Positions 32,696 through 45,673 of a DNA stretch of 64,000 nucleotides are shown here, in pieces. Each line of letters begins with the position of its first letter. Position 1 is the stretch's first letter. The stretch covers positions 1 to 64,000 of the forward strand of contig QKWP01000072.1 of NCBI GenBank assembly GCA_003550325.1, in the 5' to 3' direction. A program made the translations under genes and the position numbers. This DNA is from Gigaspora rosea. Taxonomy: Eukaryota > Glomeromycota > Glomeromycetes > Diversisporales > Gigasporaceae. The notes beneath the pieces are model-generated. The model had not been told where the DNA came from, did not search any database, and saw only the letters and a program-made list of their open reading frames with translations.

Positions 32696-34980
32696 TTGAT
32701 GATTATATACCTATCATGAAAATTTCAACCCAAATCACCTGGTAAAAAAAAGACTAAGTTCAAAATTTTTTAAGCCCATTTGATCCATAAGCTACCATAG
32801 ATTATAAAAATATATTCTACAAAAAGTGTGAAAAAACTTAAAAAAAAGAAAAAAAGACAGTTCTGCTTAATTATTGCCCCTCTCTCCCTTTTACCCTTTC
32901 TCTCTTTTACCCCTTCTTCCTTTTATCTCTTTCACCCATTTACCCCTTACTCACTTTTTCTTTTTAAGGGTAGGTTATCTTGTATCATGTTATACATATA
33001 ATTTCATACAGATTACAGCACATAGGTCTTTTAAAAATTACACCAACCCATGATATATATAAATATTTAGCCAACGGTCTAATATCATTAAAAAAAAGTC
33101 TTTTTTTGATTGTTCAAAGGTTTGCGTACTTGACAACAAGTTGTTTTTTTTATTAGCAAGCTGTTTAAAAAGAGGTTGTTTAGAAATAAAGTAAAATTAA
33201 CTTTGCTCATCTGGCCTTAAAAATGCGCATCTCAAGCAAACTTTTCTAAAAAATAAATAATTTTCTTTAAATTTTATAGATAACAACTTCAAAAGTTTGT
33301 TTACACTTAATTATGTTGTAAAAAGTCATGGCGTTTATGAATTTTTGGTGACTCTTCATGAAAAATATAGTTATTAATAATCTATTTATAGATTATATGG
33401 TATATTGTAGCTGTATTAAAACATGGTAGATAGTCTATTTAAATGGTTGAAAAAAGCTAAAATTTTTGATTATAATGCTTGTAATAATTTTGCAAAATAT
33501 TTTATTAATATAATTATTTAGTATTATATTAATTAAATAAAAAAATAGTTATAACTTCGAAGATATTTAGTTTTTGTATATACATATAGTAGAAAATATA
33601 AATTATTTTGATTGGCAAAAGCTATTTTTAGTTTTATACATCAGTGATCTACAACTTGCAGTTATGTCATTATTTTGCTATATCGTAGATCACATAAGAT
33701 ACCCTACCCTTAATATTTCGAATATTTTTAAAAAATTTTAGGACTAGGTGGATCTGTAGATCTGTAACCTGGATCATATTAAGGATGTGTTTGACTAATA
33801 TTTTCGAAATGTTTTGATGATTTTTGATGATTGTACAACATGATCAGATTAGATCATTGTTTATTTTTTTTTGTTTATAATTATAGATCATCTATCAATT
33901 TTACATTGTTTTTTCATTCTTCTTTTGTTTTTTTTGGGTTGGTTTCATTTTTTTAGTTTCATTTTGTTTTTTTTTTATTTTTATTTTTTTTTATTTTTTA
34001 ATTTTTTTTATTTTATTTTTACACTTACCACTGGCATTTTGCAAGAAATCTAATAACTTTTAGACACTTTGCGCAGCCTTTCAACACTTTGCAAGATTAC
34101 ACAACTAATTTCTTTAGCAATTTCAAAATTCAAAAGCGCAAGTTTTTGCAAGTTTTTGCAAGGTTTCGCTTTATTTATTTTATGTTTCATGTTTTTTGTT
34201 TTTGTATTTTTGTTTTATTTTTATTAATTTATTTTATTCTGGCACTTTGCAAAAACTTTAATAATTTCTAAATTGCAAGATCACGTTCAGGGAAATGAAG
34301 ATTTTGGGTTTCGTTTATTTTTTTATTTAGTTTGCTTACATTTTTGTTTTTTGTTGTTTTCTTTTTTTTACTTTTTATTTTATTTTATTTATCTCTTACT
34401 TCTTTCAGAACTTTGCAAGAAAATGATTTGACTTTACAAAAATACTAATTCTAACGTTTCTGGCACTTTGCAAGAAGTCACGAATATGAGCAAATATAAT
34501 AGTTTATTTTTTTTAGTTTTGTTTTTTTGTTATTTTTTTCAGTTTTGTTTTTTGTTTGTTTTTTTTTACTTATTATTTTAATTTTATTTTAATTTAATTA
34601 TTTTTTACTTCTTTCAAAACTTTGCAAAAAAATGACCTAACTTTTCTGGCACTTTACAAGAATACCTATTCTAACTTTACTAGCACTTTGCAAGAAATAG
34701 CAAATATGAGAAATATAAGCAAATATAAATAAATATAAATAAAGATTAGCAAATATAAGGAATATAATAGTTTATTTTTTTTGTTTTCATTTTTTTTATA
34801 TTTTTTTGGTTTTGTTTTTTTTTGGGTTTATTTTTTTTGTCATTTTTTATAATAATATATAATAAAATATATAATATTTAAAATATAATACAAGTATATA
34901 ATAATAATAAGTAAAAAAAATAAAATTTTATATTAAATTGCGAAAACTTGCAAATATTGTATTCTTTAAATGGTAAGCAA
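32696..34980. other. Gene-free stretch with pyrimidine and T-rich tracts
   Basis: 32765-32862 matches an arm of the inverted-repeat family at 55755-55840 (ccataagctaccatagat). 32877-32960 is almost purely C and T. 33850-34860 is T-rich and contains at least six dispersed copies of ctggcactttgcaagaa-like words (about 34031, 34239, 34405, 34460, 34646, 34681). The frames at 33871-34271 are Phe-rich products of the T tracts and not genes. Confidence 0.55.
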
Positions 34981-35039
34981 TTGCAGGCAAATTTTCCTGT
35001 GATTTTTTGGTTTACTATATGATATATAAAATTTTATAA

Positions 35040-35651
35040 GGGAAAATAAATTTGTCGCCCTCGCTACATGTTCCACCCCTGCTTTGACCAATCAAATCGC
35101 ACGATTTTATAGGCAAAAAATTTGATTTTTTGAAAATTTAAAATTTTATTTAATAAAGTAAAATATATTTATAATAGCACATCATATAATGTAAAATTTT
35201 ATTCTGAACAACTTTTTCTAAGTTATAAAGATAGGATGGCTTAGTAAAATAAAACATTTTATAAAAAAATCATAATTTTCCAAAGTTAGCACATATAAAA
35301 CTTTTTTTTACTAAAACAATCTACCATTTTAACTTAGAAAAATTTGTTTAGCATAAAATTTACATGTAATACTAGTATAAAAAAAAGTTTTATATGTGCT
35401 AATGATTGAAATTTTTGATTTTTCTTATAAAACGCTATTTTTTACTAAGACAATCTATCTTTATGACTTAGAAAAAGTTGTTCAGAATAAAATTTTATAT
35501 TATATGTTTTGATATAGCTTATTTATTTTTACATTTTACTAGTAAAATTTTTAATTTTTAAAACTTAAAATTTTTTGTCTACAAAATCGTGCAATTTGAT
35601 TGGTCAGAATCAGAGGTGCGACATGTTGCGGTGCAACAAATTTCTATTCCC
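35040..35651. mobile_element. MITE-like element with about 80-bp terminal inverted repeats
   Basis: The left end (gggaaaataaatttgtcgcc, then gaccaatcaaatcgcacgat) matches the reverse of the right end (atcgtgcaatttgattggtc, then gcaacaaatttctattccc) over about 80 bases. The interior is AT-rich without a frame. Flanks read attttata and actttata, a possible 8-bp duplication with one mismatch. The right half of a second copy lies at 54424-54781. Confidence 0.7.
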
Positions 35652-35659
35652 ACTTTATA

Positions 35660-36890
35660 AAATCTAGAGGTTAGTACAATAAAAGTTTTGTTGTAAGTTT
35701 ACAAATAGTTCAAACTTTTACTTTGTACTATTATATAAAAGTTACATGATATACATACTTTTACAAATTAACCTATTTTTAATAAAATGTCAGATTTTTT
35801 AAATTTTACTATTTATATTTAATTTCCACAATATGGTTCATAGCTATAGGAAATCTTAGTAAATTATGCAAAATTCACAATAAAAAATAATATTTATTAC
35901 TCCATTTTATATTTCAGAAGTAAAAATTTATCTTTGTATAAAAATAAAAAAAATTTAATTTTTTCTTTTGCCAAACCATAGACCAATTTTATTAAATTTT
36001 CTCAAAAAAATTATGCTGTTTTTAGTCAATCTAATATGGTCTGCATACATAGTACATTTGTATGTATTATTTACTTCCAGGTGTTACATTTCTTTGGAAA
36101 TAAGTGTTAGCTATTGAGGAATTTTTGCATCTTTCAAATAACATATCTATTAGTATTTCGAACTATTATATTTATTTGGTCAAATGAAAAAAAGACTAAA
36201 AATTGAATATGCCAATAGTAAAGAAGATTCATGTCTAGTATGTAAGCTCAATGCATAGGTCTTAAATGCAGTAGAGTATTAATAAAGGGGTAGAAGGATG
36301 TTGTGCATTTTGCTAAATTTCAATTTTATAATTTTGATCATGACCATGGCCACTAAAACCATTACTAGACCCACTATGGCCATGACCACCATGGCCACGA
36401 CCATCACAACTATGACTACCACGGCCACAACCACCCACGACCACTAATTTCTTTGTCATAAAGTTATTTATTTTTAAAAGTCTTCACTTTGAGTATCATA
36501 ATTTTATTATCATCAAATTTATTCTGTTCTTAATTTTTATGGTTACTTCATGATAATTCTACCACATATGTCATTATCATCCTGTTCGTTAAAATCTGAA
36601 GTTTCTATTACAAAAAAGTTTTATTAAAAAAATTCGATAAAAATACCATATAGTGCAGGAAATCTAAAACCACAATCACTTTATATACATAAGAAGATTC
36701 TTTAAATAGTAAGTTCGCACTTGTTTTTTAAGCAAATTAATTTATTAAATATATTAATTAAATGTTAATCAATGTCTATATTATGCAGAAAATTGATTGG
36801 TCAATTTTTATAAAGAAATATAAATGTTCTACAACCAAATTTGAAAATTGTAGCAAATTTGCCTACAAAACTGTTTAAGAGATAATAATT
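35660..36890. other. Gene-free AT-rich stretch with a CCATGACCA-type microsatellite
   Basis: 36345-36445 is an imperfect array of ccatggcca, tgaccac and similar triplet-like words, richer in G and C than its surroundings. I see nothing else that can be supported. Confidence 0.5.
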
Positions 36891-36898
36891 TAAAATAT

Positions 36899-38684
36899 GG
36901 AAAATTATAAATAGCGACCCATCGCTATGGCGACCCATATGATCAGCCAATCATTTTTGAGATTGGTGATCATATATAAACAATAATAATTATTGTTTTT
37001 TTGTTTATTTTCACTCCAGATAAGTATTTTTTCACTTTTTAACTACTATTTTTTTCGCTTTTAACTAACTTTTCTTTTCATCTTGAAACCTTTGTCTTTA
37101 AAATCGTTGTGGCAGGTGTTAGTCATTGTTTCGGCACAACTTTTTTTCGGAAGTATGTTTCTTTTTTTATATAATTTTTTTAACTACCTTTTTTTTTCGT
37201 AACTACCTTTTTTTTCGTAAGTGCGTTTTGTTGTTATTAGAATTGTCTTGGAACCATCGCTTTAAAATTATCACGGCAAGTGTTACTTTTTCGTGGAAAG
37301 TAGTTTCAGAAAAGCTGTCTTGGAACCATTGTTTTTAAAATTGTCGTAGCAGTCATTTGGGTGCACCTTTTTTTTCAAAAATTGGTTTCTTTTTCTTTCG
37401 AAGGTGCTGTTGTTTCGGCACCACTTTTTCAGTAAGTATTTTTTTTATAATATGTTTATATAATTTTTTTTCACTTTTTGTTGTCGGATTTGTCTTGTCT
37501 TTAAAATTGTTGTGGCAGATATTATTTCATCGTTTCAGTGTTTCAGCACCACTTTTTTAGAAAGTAATTTTCTTTCTTTTTTTTTTATAATTTTTTTTTG
37601 CTTTTAACTACCTTTTTTTTTTCTTTCATAGGTGCGTTTTGTTGTTGTTTTCAAAATTGTCTTGGCACTGTTGGTGTTATTTTTTTGTGGGAAGCATTTA
37701 TCTGAAAGGTTGTCTTGGAATGGTCATGTTGTGGCAGTCGTTTTGGCAGCACTTTTTTTCAGAAATTGGGATCTTTTTTTTTTTATATATATAATTTTTT
37801 TTCACTTTTATTTTGTTTTCAAAGGTGTTGTCATTTCGGCACCACTTTTTTTTGGTAAGTTTTTTTTTTTGTAGGTTGTGTTCTGGAACCGTCATCTTTA
37901 AAATCATCACGTTGACCACTTTTTTCGGGAAGTACTTTTTTTCCTTTAAAATTATCACGGTAAATTACTTCGGTACCACTTTTTTCTGGGAAGGTTTTTT
38001 TTTAATATTATAATTACTGTTTTTTTAATATTATAATAATTACCATTTATTTTTTCTAGGTTGTTTGGAAGCTTGTCAAGTCCTTTCTTTAGATATTTTG
38101 AATCAGCGGCTGGACATAAATAGGACCAATACCTTCTTTAGAATAAGTTTTTTTTTTGTCTTTTTTTTTCTTTTTGTTTGGTTATCCGGAATTAACTTTC
38201 TTTTTTTAGGTGTTTATTTCGTTATGACCGAAATAAAATAGTTTGTTTTATTAGAGCCATCATTGTTGTAATTGAATGAGATTTTGTCGTTAGTGCCATT
38301 GTAATAAAATCATTGTCGAAGCCGGTATAAAATAGAATTGGAGTTGAAAAGAATGAATCAGGGTTTTAAAGTTGGTTTATTTTGTTTGAAAAGCCTATTT
38401 CTGTATTAAAATTTCGAAATAAGATAAAAAATAGGATTTTTTAATTGAATTTCGAAAGAAAATGTACAATCGTAAAATAATTCATTATTATATAAATAAG
38501 CTTATCAGCACAAATAAAAATAAATACAATAGTTTTTTTTTAATAAATTTTTGTGTATATGATTGACCAATCGAATTTGGTCATGTGCATCACGAGCTTG
38601 TATCGAGCACATGATGCATGTGATTGAATTCGATAGGTCAATCATGGGGTTGCCATGGTGATAGGTCACCATAAAATAACACTC
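36899..38684. mobile_element. Inverted-repeat DNA element A1 (1.8 kb)
   Basis: The left end ggaaaattataaatagcgac and the right end (ggtcaccataaaataacactc) form an imperfect inverted repeat that extends inward: catcgctatggcgacccata on the left against ggttgccatggtgataggtc on the right. TTAAAATAT flanks both sides (36890-36898 and 38685-38693). The interior is T-rich, with repeated ttcggcaccacttttttc-like units (about 37122-37985) and no transposase. The ends resemble those of the element at 60916-62471. Confidence 0.65.
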
Positions 38685-38861
38685 TTAAAATATTATATTA
38701 TAATAATAAATAAAAAAATAAAGTTTTATATTAAATTGCGAAAACTTGTGAAAACTTGTGAAAACCTGTAAAACTTTTAAAAATTTGCAAAAGTATAATT
38801 ATGTAAATATAATAATTATTAATTAATATCATATTAGATATATATCGATTAATATCTATAT

Positions 38862-39255
38862 CATTTGCAAATTTTATATATAGATATATATCGATTACTA
38901 ACCGGGTAAGATATATATTGATACTAAATACCCTTGCTGATTTCTATCGATAGTAATAGTAATCAATATATATCTGATTATTAGATATATGCTGTACCCG
39001 GTGCCCAATTCGGAATCAAGCTGCTCTAGATAAGAATTTTGTAGCAGAATTAGAACTTTAGGTGATTTTAGAGTTAGGTTAGGGCTAGTGTTAGAAGTAG
39101 GATTAGGCCAGATTCCAAATTGGGACAAATTCCAAATCTGAGTACAACATATATATCGATTACTATCACTATTGATAGAAATCAGCAGGAGTATTTAGTA
39201 TAGATATTTATCTACCCGGTTAGTAATCGATATATATCTATATATAAAATTTGCT
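38862..39255. repeat. Inverted repeat interrupted by a small element
   Basis: 38862-38985 and 39140-39255 are inverted arms (tatatatcgattactaaccg against cggttagtaatcgatatata). Between them, about 38985-39155, lies a short element with ends like atatgctgtaccc and gagtacaacatatat. Its interior contains degenerate telomere-like words (gttaggttagggctagtg). An opposite-orientation copy of this short element is at 54816-54985. Confidence 0.6.
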
Positions 39256-39615
39256 GATGATATCTATCTAATTTCTTGAATTCTTCCAATTTCTAAAATT
39301 TCTGAAATTCTGCTAGTATATCTAAATTGGGAACCCATTAAAGCCAGGTACTATCACATGACTGATAGCCAATCAAATTGTAAATTTTGATTATTATGGA
39401 TCAGCCAATAAGACAAAAACAAAGAAAAAAAGTTAAAAACTCCAAAAATACAAGAAACAAGTATCTAAACCTGTCTTGGAGCATTAATAAAAAATGTTAG
39501 AAAGGCAATTTTATCTATAGGGCATTCTAACCCAAACTTCTAACTAACTCTTACCCTAATTTTAATTAAATAATAAAAAACATAAAAAAGGTGAACAGGG
39601 AGTATTGTGAACAGA

Positions 39616-39930
39616 ATGGGTATCTTATGATCTAGTGATCAGAATTGGATGATTTTTATACTATTCAAATTGTCTCAGAGAGATGAATCGAATGGTATAA
39701 AAATTCCAATTCTGATTACTAGATTACAAGATATTGTTATTTATGCAAAATATAAGTTTTTGTATATATTTGAAAATTTGCAAAATTTTACATAATATAC
39801 CTTTAACGATCTTGGTATCTGGTAATTGAATTTTAACAATTTTGTACTTGTTAGAATCACCTCACTGAGATAGTCATTTTGGTGGTAAAATCATTCAAAA
39901 CGGACCAGTAGATCAAATTTTATTCATATG
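39616..39930. repeat. Hairpin plus single arm of the 19-kb palindrome family
   Basis: 39616-39735 is a hairpin (cagaattggatgatttttat against ataaaaattccaattctg). 39802-39925 matches, in reverse, the arms at 19153-19469 (aaaacggaccagtagatcaa, ctcactgaga). This is one repeat family in two distant places of the window. Confidence 0.6.
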
Positions 39931-40238
39931 TTTACAATACCCCCTTTCTTCTAAAATTTGGTTTTTATATTCTATTTTGTGTACTAATTATTTATATCTA
40001 AAACAATATATGATATAAAGATTTTTTTACAGTAATTTATTCTTTATTAAGCATAGTTCAAATAATAAAAATTTTATAAAAATCTATTTGATAATTAAAC
40101 AGTTTTATTAGTAGAAACTTTAACATGTTCATAATACCCCGTTTCCCTTATAAAGACACCTGGCTTTAACAGTCTTTCTAAATTGGAATTTCTAGATTAC
40201 ACTGGCATATGCCTGCAACCAGGTTATATTTTCAGTTT

Positions 40239-40617
40239 TTTTTTTTTTGACGATCATATCACAACTTTATTTTATATTATAGAAATTGTATTTTTAATAC
40301 ATGTGTTCTATTTATAGCTATGCTATTTTAAACTAAAGTGTGGCTCACCCGGTTGCCATTTGGTACCTATGTGCGACCTGCCAAAGTAGAATTGACCTTG
40401 TTTAATATCTACCTCAGATATTAAATCTGCAGTTCATCGGCCTGAATCTACAGCCTGTCATGATCTTTTTAATTTTTATTCTATCTGCACAAAACTTCCA
40501 GTCCTTACCCATTTTTCTACCTCTTCTGTTACCCAAACCATTATTTCCTGGAACTTATCCCACCTTTTATCTGGTACCTTCTGTCTTCTAAATTCTTCTT
40601 CCGCTTCTAAGGGAATA
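40239..40617 (-). mobile_element. 5'-truncated retroelement insertion
   Basis: It is flanked by tatattttcagtttt on both sides (about 40226-40240 and 40619-40633). On the minus strand it begins abruptly inside a coding-like stretch (EAEEEFRRQKVPDKRWDKF, then EVEKWVRTGSFVQIE and a stop at about 40480), continues as a 3' untranslated region and ends in a run of at least twelve A. This is a classic 5'-truncated LINE or processed retrocopy. The coding end does not resemble the C-terminus of either LINE in this window; the parent is unknown. Confidence 0.75.
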
Positions 40618-40624
40618 TATATTT

Positions 40625-40690
40625 TCAGTTTTACAACAACAACAACAATATAATAATAATATTATTATTATTATTATTAATAATATTAAT
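40625..40690. repeat. Microsatellite (CAA)n-(ATT)n
   Basis: Short runs of acaaca units are followed by ataata and attatt units next to the right target duplication of the preceding retroelement. Confidence 0.7.
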
Positions 40691-40705
40691 AGAAATATAG
40701 TAAAC

Positions 40706-40883
40706 CAGGACCACGAAATATATATAGATAAATCAGGTCAATTATAAAATTACCAAAAACAGAAAGGTCTATAGAAAACCTTAAAAATAAGCAAAAATTA
40801 CTATAAATAGAAAAGATCTGCATAAAAATACCAAAAATAAGCAAACCAATACCTAACCTATCTATATATATTTCGGGGTCCTG
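40706..40883. mobile_element. MITE with CAGGACC ends, copy 1
   Basis: caggaccacgaaatatatat at the left and atatatatttcggggtcctg at the right are about 33-bp inverted repeats. The element is flanked by taaac on both sides. A second, more diverged copy lies at 50306-50477. Confidence 0.72.
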
Positions 40884-41112
40884 TAAACCTTTATAAGTGC
40901 ACATACTGGAGACTGAATATATGTGTGCACTTGAAGAGAATATACACTTAAAAACTATATTATAGCTAGATTTTTCTGTATTCACTTTCATAAGAACAAT
41001 AATAGAAAAATAAAAGCATATTTTGTAAAGAGTATGCATATATAGAGAGCAAATTATAGAGTTTTTATAGGTTGTAACTAATTTATAATATTTATTTAGA
41101 GAGAATTATATA

Positions 41113-41446
41113 GGTGTTACATATTAAAACAGCTCATTTTTACTTTTATTTTATTTTGAGATAATTGAGTTTAATCATTTGTTTTGATTTTAGGACTGAT
41201 CAGGGATTATCAAATTTAAAGATTTTGATTGGTTAAAAGCAACAGGTGACTATCGGGTAATCTCGTGATGTGTTGGCACTTCGCAGTCTCATGTAATTTT
41301 TCTTTTACATTATCTTGTTTTTTATTATACAAATCGACTTTCATTTATAATTAAAAAATGTCAATCGTATTAAAATTTATATGAATTTGATAAAAACTCA
41401 TTTTTCAAAAAATTGTAAAAATGTGCTGTTTTAATATGTAACACCC
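41113..41446. mobile_element. 334-bp MITE with GGTGTTACATATT ends
   Basis: ggtgttacatattaaaacag at the left is matched exactly in reverse by ctgttttaatatgtaacacc at the right. There is no frame inside. It may be nested in a larger repeat delimited by ataagtgcacat (about 40895) and atgcacttatagag (about 41530). Target duplication is unclear. Confidence 0.72.
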
Positions 41447-42283
41447 CATATAATATATGTATTTATAGAGAGTGCATTTAGCACTAAGTTCTAGCTTGGA
41501 ACTAAACTATAATGTGTACATAAAGAGGGCATGCACTTATAGAGAGTACCAAATTTATAGTATTTATTTTAAATTATATTTTCTAGAATTTTTTAGTTAT
41601 AGCAAAAAATATGTATTTATAATATAATTTTAAGGCTAACTAGGCTTCTTCAGACTTATTTTAACAATCAAAATAATAATTCCTGGTAAAAAATTTTCAA
41701 CCTAATCAAGTTGTTATACAAAAGAAAATTTATTTTTATTTATTCTTTTTAATTGTATAAGACTAATTATCTATTATCTGGTTTTGTTAATTACCCATGT
41801 ATAAATACAATCTTTAACAAAGAATATAGAAAAATATATTATTAAATAAATATTATTAAGAAACCCAAAAACCTTATTATATAAACTTTTTATAGTATTT
41901 ATTAACCTTTTTGCATTTATTGTTTTATAGTATCAGAAATACAAAAATGAATAATCTAGTAAAATAGATCAATGCTATAATGCTATTATGTTATTTTTTT
42001 AATAAGTTTCTAAATTTGCATTGCAACAAGAAAATTCAAGAAATAACAAAATTAAAGTTTGCTTCTGGCTTCAATAATTGAAACAACTTTTTTGAGTTGA
42101 TGTAGTATAAATTAATCTTTGCAAAATACAACCTGGATAATCTTTATTATAGTAGCTCTAAATTATAAATAAAATTTGCAATATATATAATGTTATTCTA
42201 ATATATTATGTACTAATGATGAGTTAGAATATGAATATATTACTCAATATATACAAATTCAGCATTTAAATAATATACCATAA
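41447..42283. other. Gene-free AT-rich stretch upstream of LINE 2
   Basis: No frame, array or inverted repeat of note, apart from tatagagag-type short repeats near 41460-41560. 42269-42283 is the left target copy of LINE 2. Confidence 0.4.
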
Positions 42284-42482
42284 GGAAAAAAAACTCTTTT
42301 CCGTACACTGAAAATCGCAAACAAACAAACACAGGAAAAAGAAAAATTTCAAAATTCGGCAAAACGCTTTGGTTAAGGTGTCTAAATAATCCTACTATTC
42401 ACCAGTTTCAATACTTAGTGTCGCAATTATAAAGCGTAGATGGTCCAAGGCCTTTAGCTTTAGACGTAACAACAAAAAACCG

Positions 42483-44690
42483 TTGTTGCCGACTATGTCA
42501 GCAACAAGAAATGCAAACACGTATGGCCCACTAGAGACCGTTGACGACTCAACGACCTCAGCAGAGATGCAAATAGATGACAATGAAGACGAACATGAAT
42601 ACAAAAGAGCTAGAACTACAGCAGTAGAAACTTCAACACTGTTCGCTATGATATCAGTTATGCATGACGATGAACTAGTTGAAACAAAAAGTGGCGAAAT
42701 GCCTCTGATACTGTCTGCCCCAGCCATGACATCATCTCTGGTGATTGACAAAACAAACAAAACAGAAATCGAGGCAACCTCCACATTAGGCATGAAATTC
42801 TCACCAGACAACCCATACATAGAAACCATGTACACGATTCACCACGAAACATACACACACATGGCTGACCCTGAAATGGAAGGACATCAAATGTCAGAAG
42901 CAACGGAACCTGTAAGGGATCAACAGAACATGATAATCAATACCGGTAGCGGCAGTGGTACCACAATGGCAGAATTTGATAAGATGGAAATAGAATCAAA
43001 CGGCACAATTAAGGAGGACAAAAAACACGAACCTACCTCCACTTACAGCTCGGTACTACAAACAAGTAACAGCAGGAAAAGGAAAACGAGGGTCTACGAC
43101 AATACATGGAAATTACCACGCAAAATAGGATCAGGGCAAAATTAAAAGGCAATCGCAATAATGGACTGAATACAGACACCTGAACAATGGACAAGAACAA
43201 ATCAGAACTAGCTGTGCTAATAATAGACAAATGCCACGCTATACCTGCAATGAATAAGTTGCCAGAATCAATAGACAAGAAATTCGAAAATAAAGATACC
43301 ACCTTCTTCCGATCATTCATTAGACAAAAAGAAGCATGGCCTCAACACTAGCAAGATTTCTTGCTCCTCTTTGATAAGGCATTGGCAAAATATAAACTAC
43401 AACACAATGTAACTAGAACTAATAAACACAATAAAGATGAAATATTAATGGGGCTGAGAATAAAATTGGCAGTTGACTACTTTAAAAATATAGACTTCCT
43501 TGACGAAGACAAACACGAAATCATAAAGAAGATATTTTACCTTTGTGGGTACACAAAAATAGAAATGAAGTTCTCCTTCGAAAGGGTGTGAATAATGCTA
43601 AGAGAAACCAGACAGGATATGTTGATGAAGCTACCAGAAACTCCAGAAATGATACCTGAAGATATAAAACAACTATTGCCCTTCGAACTACCAATACAAA
43701 ACAGAAGGCAGACAGGCCGTGCAGTAGCAGCTCTAGCCAAGCATTCAGATTCACTCAATTACCAGAAGCATACTTTGCCACCCAGTTGCAGATACTACCA
43801 GAATACCTGGAGTAACTTCCAGAGCAGTTTGGGCAACTCTTCCCCATAACAGAAAGAGCAAAGTTGAGAGAAATCCCAGAGTACTGCTTAGAGCTAAGGC
43901 AATACTACACCTTTGACAAGCTCCTAGAATCCTACTTCAATGTCCCTCCAAAGAACCTGGAATTGCCTCCCACTCCGCAGGAACTAAAAGAACAACTCCG
44001 TAATCTTTTTTCCTGCAAACCTACGAACGAGGAATCGTTCAGAACCTATTTAGATCTGTTAAGAGAACATTTCTCTTTCTCAAGAGTACCAAAATCCTAC
44101 TTCATAAAGAAGCAATGCCTTCCTCACAACCCCAAAGATCTTAGTCTAAAAAAGAAGTATATGTTTCTGATAACAGATATGAAAGAAATCACTTCGTTCC
44201 TGAATAAAGTAAGAGGAGACTTTCGCATACCAATTCCGCTTCAAAGCAGTACTCTGACCTAAACTTCACAGATAAGCCAGAATTACCCAATACTAAAGAA
44301 CCAATCCTAGACATGAATATTCAATTGCCGATAGTCACTACCAAGGCTCTAGTGGAAGTGGCAAGAGAACTAAAGAAGATATACTTCTTCAGACGAATCC
44401 TATCCGAATGGATCCAAATACCTAAAATCATACCGAACCCTCACGAATGTGCATCAGGGACTAAATTGCAACTACCTAGGTCCTTAGAAGACCTAAAGGA
44501 CACCATTGAACTTTACCCACTCCACCAAGAGATAACCCTTCCAATAGACAAATATGAGAACATCGCTGAGACGATAGAGGTGCTAAAAACATACTTTCAT
44601 TTCGAAGAATCGCCCCCATACATGTTCCAACTCCCAGACTTACCAAAGTACAAGTGGCAAATCTTTGACAATGATGATGACAACATCTGA
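42483..44690 (+). pseudogene. LINE 2 ORF1 region with Leu/Pro-rich repeats
   Basis: Successive frames: 42483-43145 (220 residues, acidic and Thr-rich, ending in a basic SRKRKTRVYDNTWKLPRK), 43188-43349, 43361-43591, 43595-43849, 43864-44262 and 44313-44690. The later frames share a loose repeat: an aromatic/Leu helix ending YF or WI, then a Pro-containing turn and LPxxPxxLKxxL (for example LELPPTPQELKEQLRNLF and LQLPRSLEDLKDTIEL). I see no zinc knuckle or coiled-coil ORF1p signature. Position suggests an RNA-binding or structural ORF1; the repeat architecture is not one I recognise. Stops between frames show decay. Confidence 0.6.
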
Positions 44691-44905
44691 ATATACAACA
44701 CGTAATCATTCCTCATACCTGGAGGATCCGAACATATGAGATAGAGATCATCTATTCCCAAATAAGCTTCACTCTCCAACTTTAATCTCAAATATGCACA
44801 TTCAAGATACACAGTCACATGATCATATCCCAATTCAGCAATCGCTCTTATCTGCAAAAGTCTCTTCCCACAAGCAAACATCAAAGCGGGAATTTATTCC
44901 ATAGC

Positions 44906-45616
44906 TTAATTTTGCTACACACAATGTACAGGGAATCAATGAAGCCAATAAATACAGGCTATGGATTGAACACTGTCAAGAACTGGAACTCGACATTTTT
45001 AGTATGACAGAAACGAAAATCACAGAATCAAGCAACCATAGGTTTTTTCTAGCTAATCCATACTATAATATATACACTGCAATAGTGATGAAACGTCCCA
45101 GTCAAGCAGCAATCCTGTATGGGCTCTGCTCTGGTGATAAGGAAAACCTTACAACCATACATTCACAACATTAAGTCCATACTGGGCACAGCTATAATGG
45201 TAGATATGTTCTTTCCAAGAAGTCAAAAAGTTCGAGTCATCTCAGTCTATCTTCCTCCTGGTAACAAACAACTAAACCTCAGCACTCAAAAAATGGTGGC
45301 CGATTGGGTGAGACAATCATCTAGTAAAAACTACACCACAATAATAATGGGTGATTTTAACTATGACAGAACAAAGCACGGAACAAGAAATATGCATTTA
45401 TTTAAGGAACTAAACCAGATGGGCATTAAAAGTCTACTTTGTTATTTCGATATTAATACCCCAACCTGGTCACGTGGCCCATTGAGCAGTCAGATAGACG
45501 ATATATACATTTCTAATGACATCTTACCAGGCATTTTCTGCCCAAATATAGTTAGTATGGAAAACATTACCCAAAGCGACCATAAACTTATAGCAATCTC
45601 ATGGATAATATACTGA
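44906..45616 (+). pseudogene. LINE 2 ORF2, AP-type endonuclease (EEP) domain
   Basis: The first part in one frame: FATHNVQGINEANKYRLWIE, then LDIFSMTETKITES (catalytic Glu) to about 45118. After a frame change, 45119-45616 gives 165 residues: VRVISVYLPPG, IIMGDFNYDRTKHG (GDFN motif), TPTWSRGPLSSQIDDIYIS, and TQSDHKLIAISW (catalytic SDH). All catalytic motifs are present, more intact than in LINE 1. A single frame change separates the two halves. Confidence 0.82.
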
Positions 45617-45673
45617 CCCATACAGCATTACAGGACGAAGAAGAGAAAGAGAACATTACATCTGTACTAAGAT

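Noticed and set aside
32877..32960. Polypyrimidine tract as a triplex-forming or regulatory site
   Set aside because: Striking by eye, but there is no mirror symmetry long enough to support a structural claim.
37126..38013. Overlapping Phe/Leu-rich frames on the plus strand
   Set aside because: Translation of T-rich tandem units inside element A1; no start context, motif or conservation.
42395..42903. Minus-strand frames opposite LINE 2 ORF1
   Set aside because: Antisense shadows; the plus-strand frames belong to the LINE domain order.
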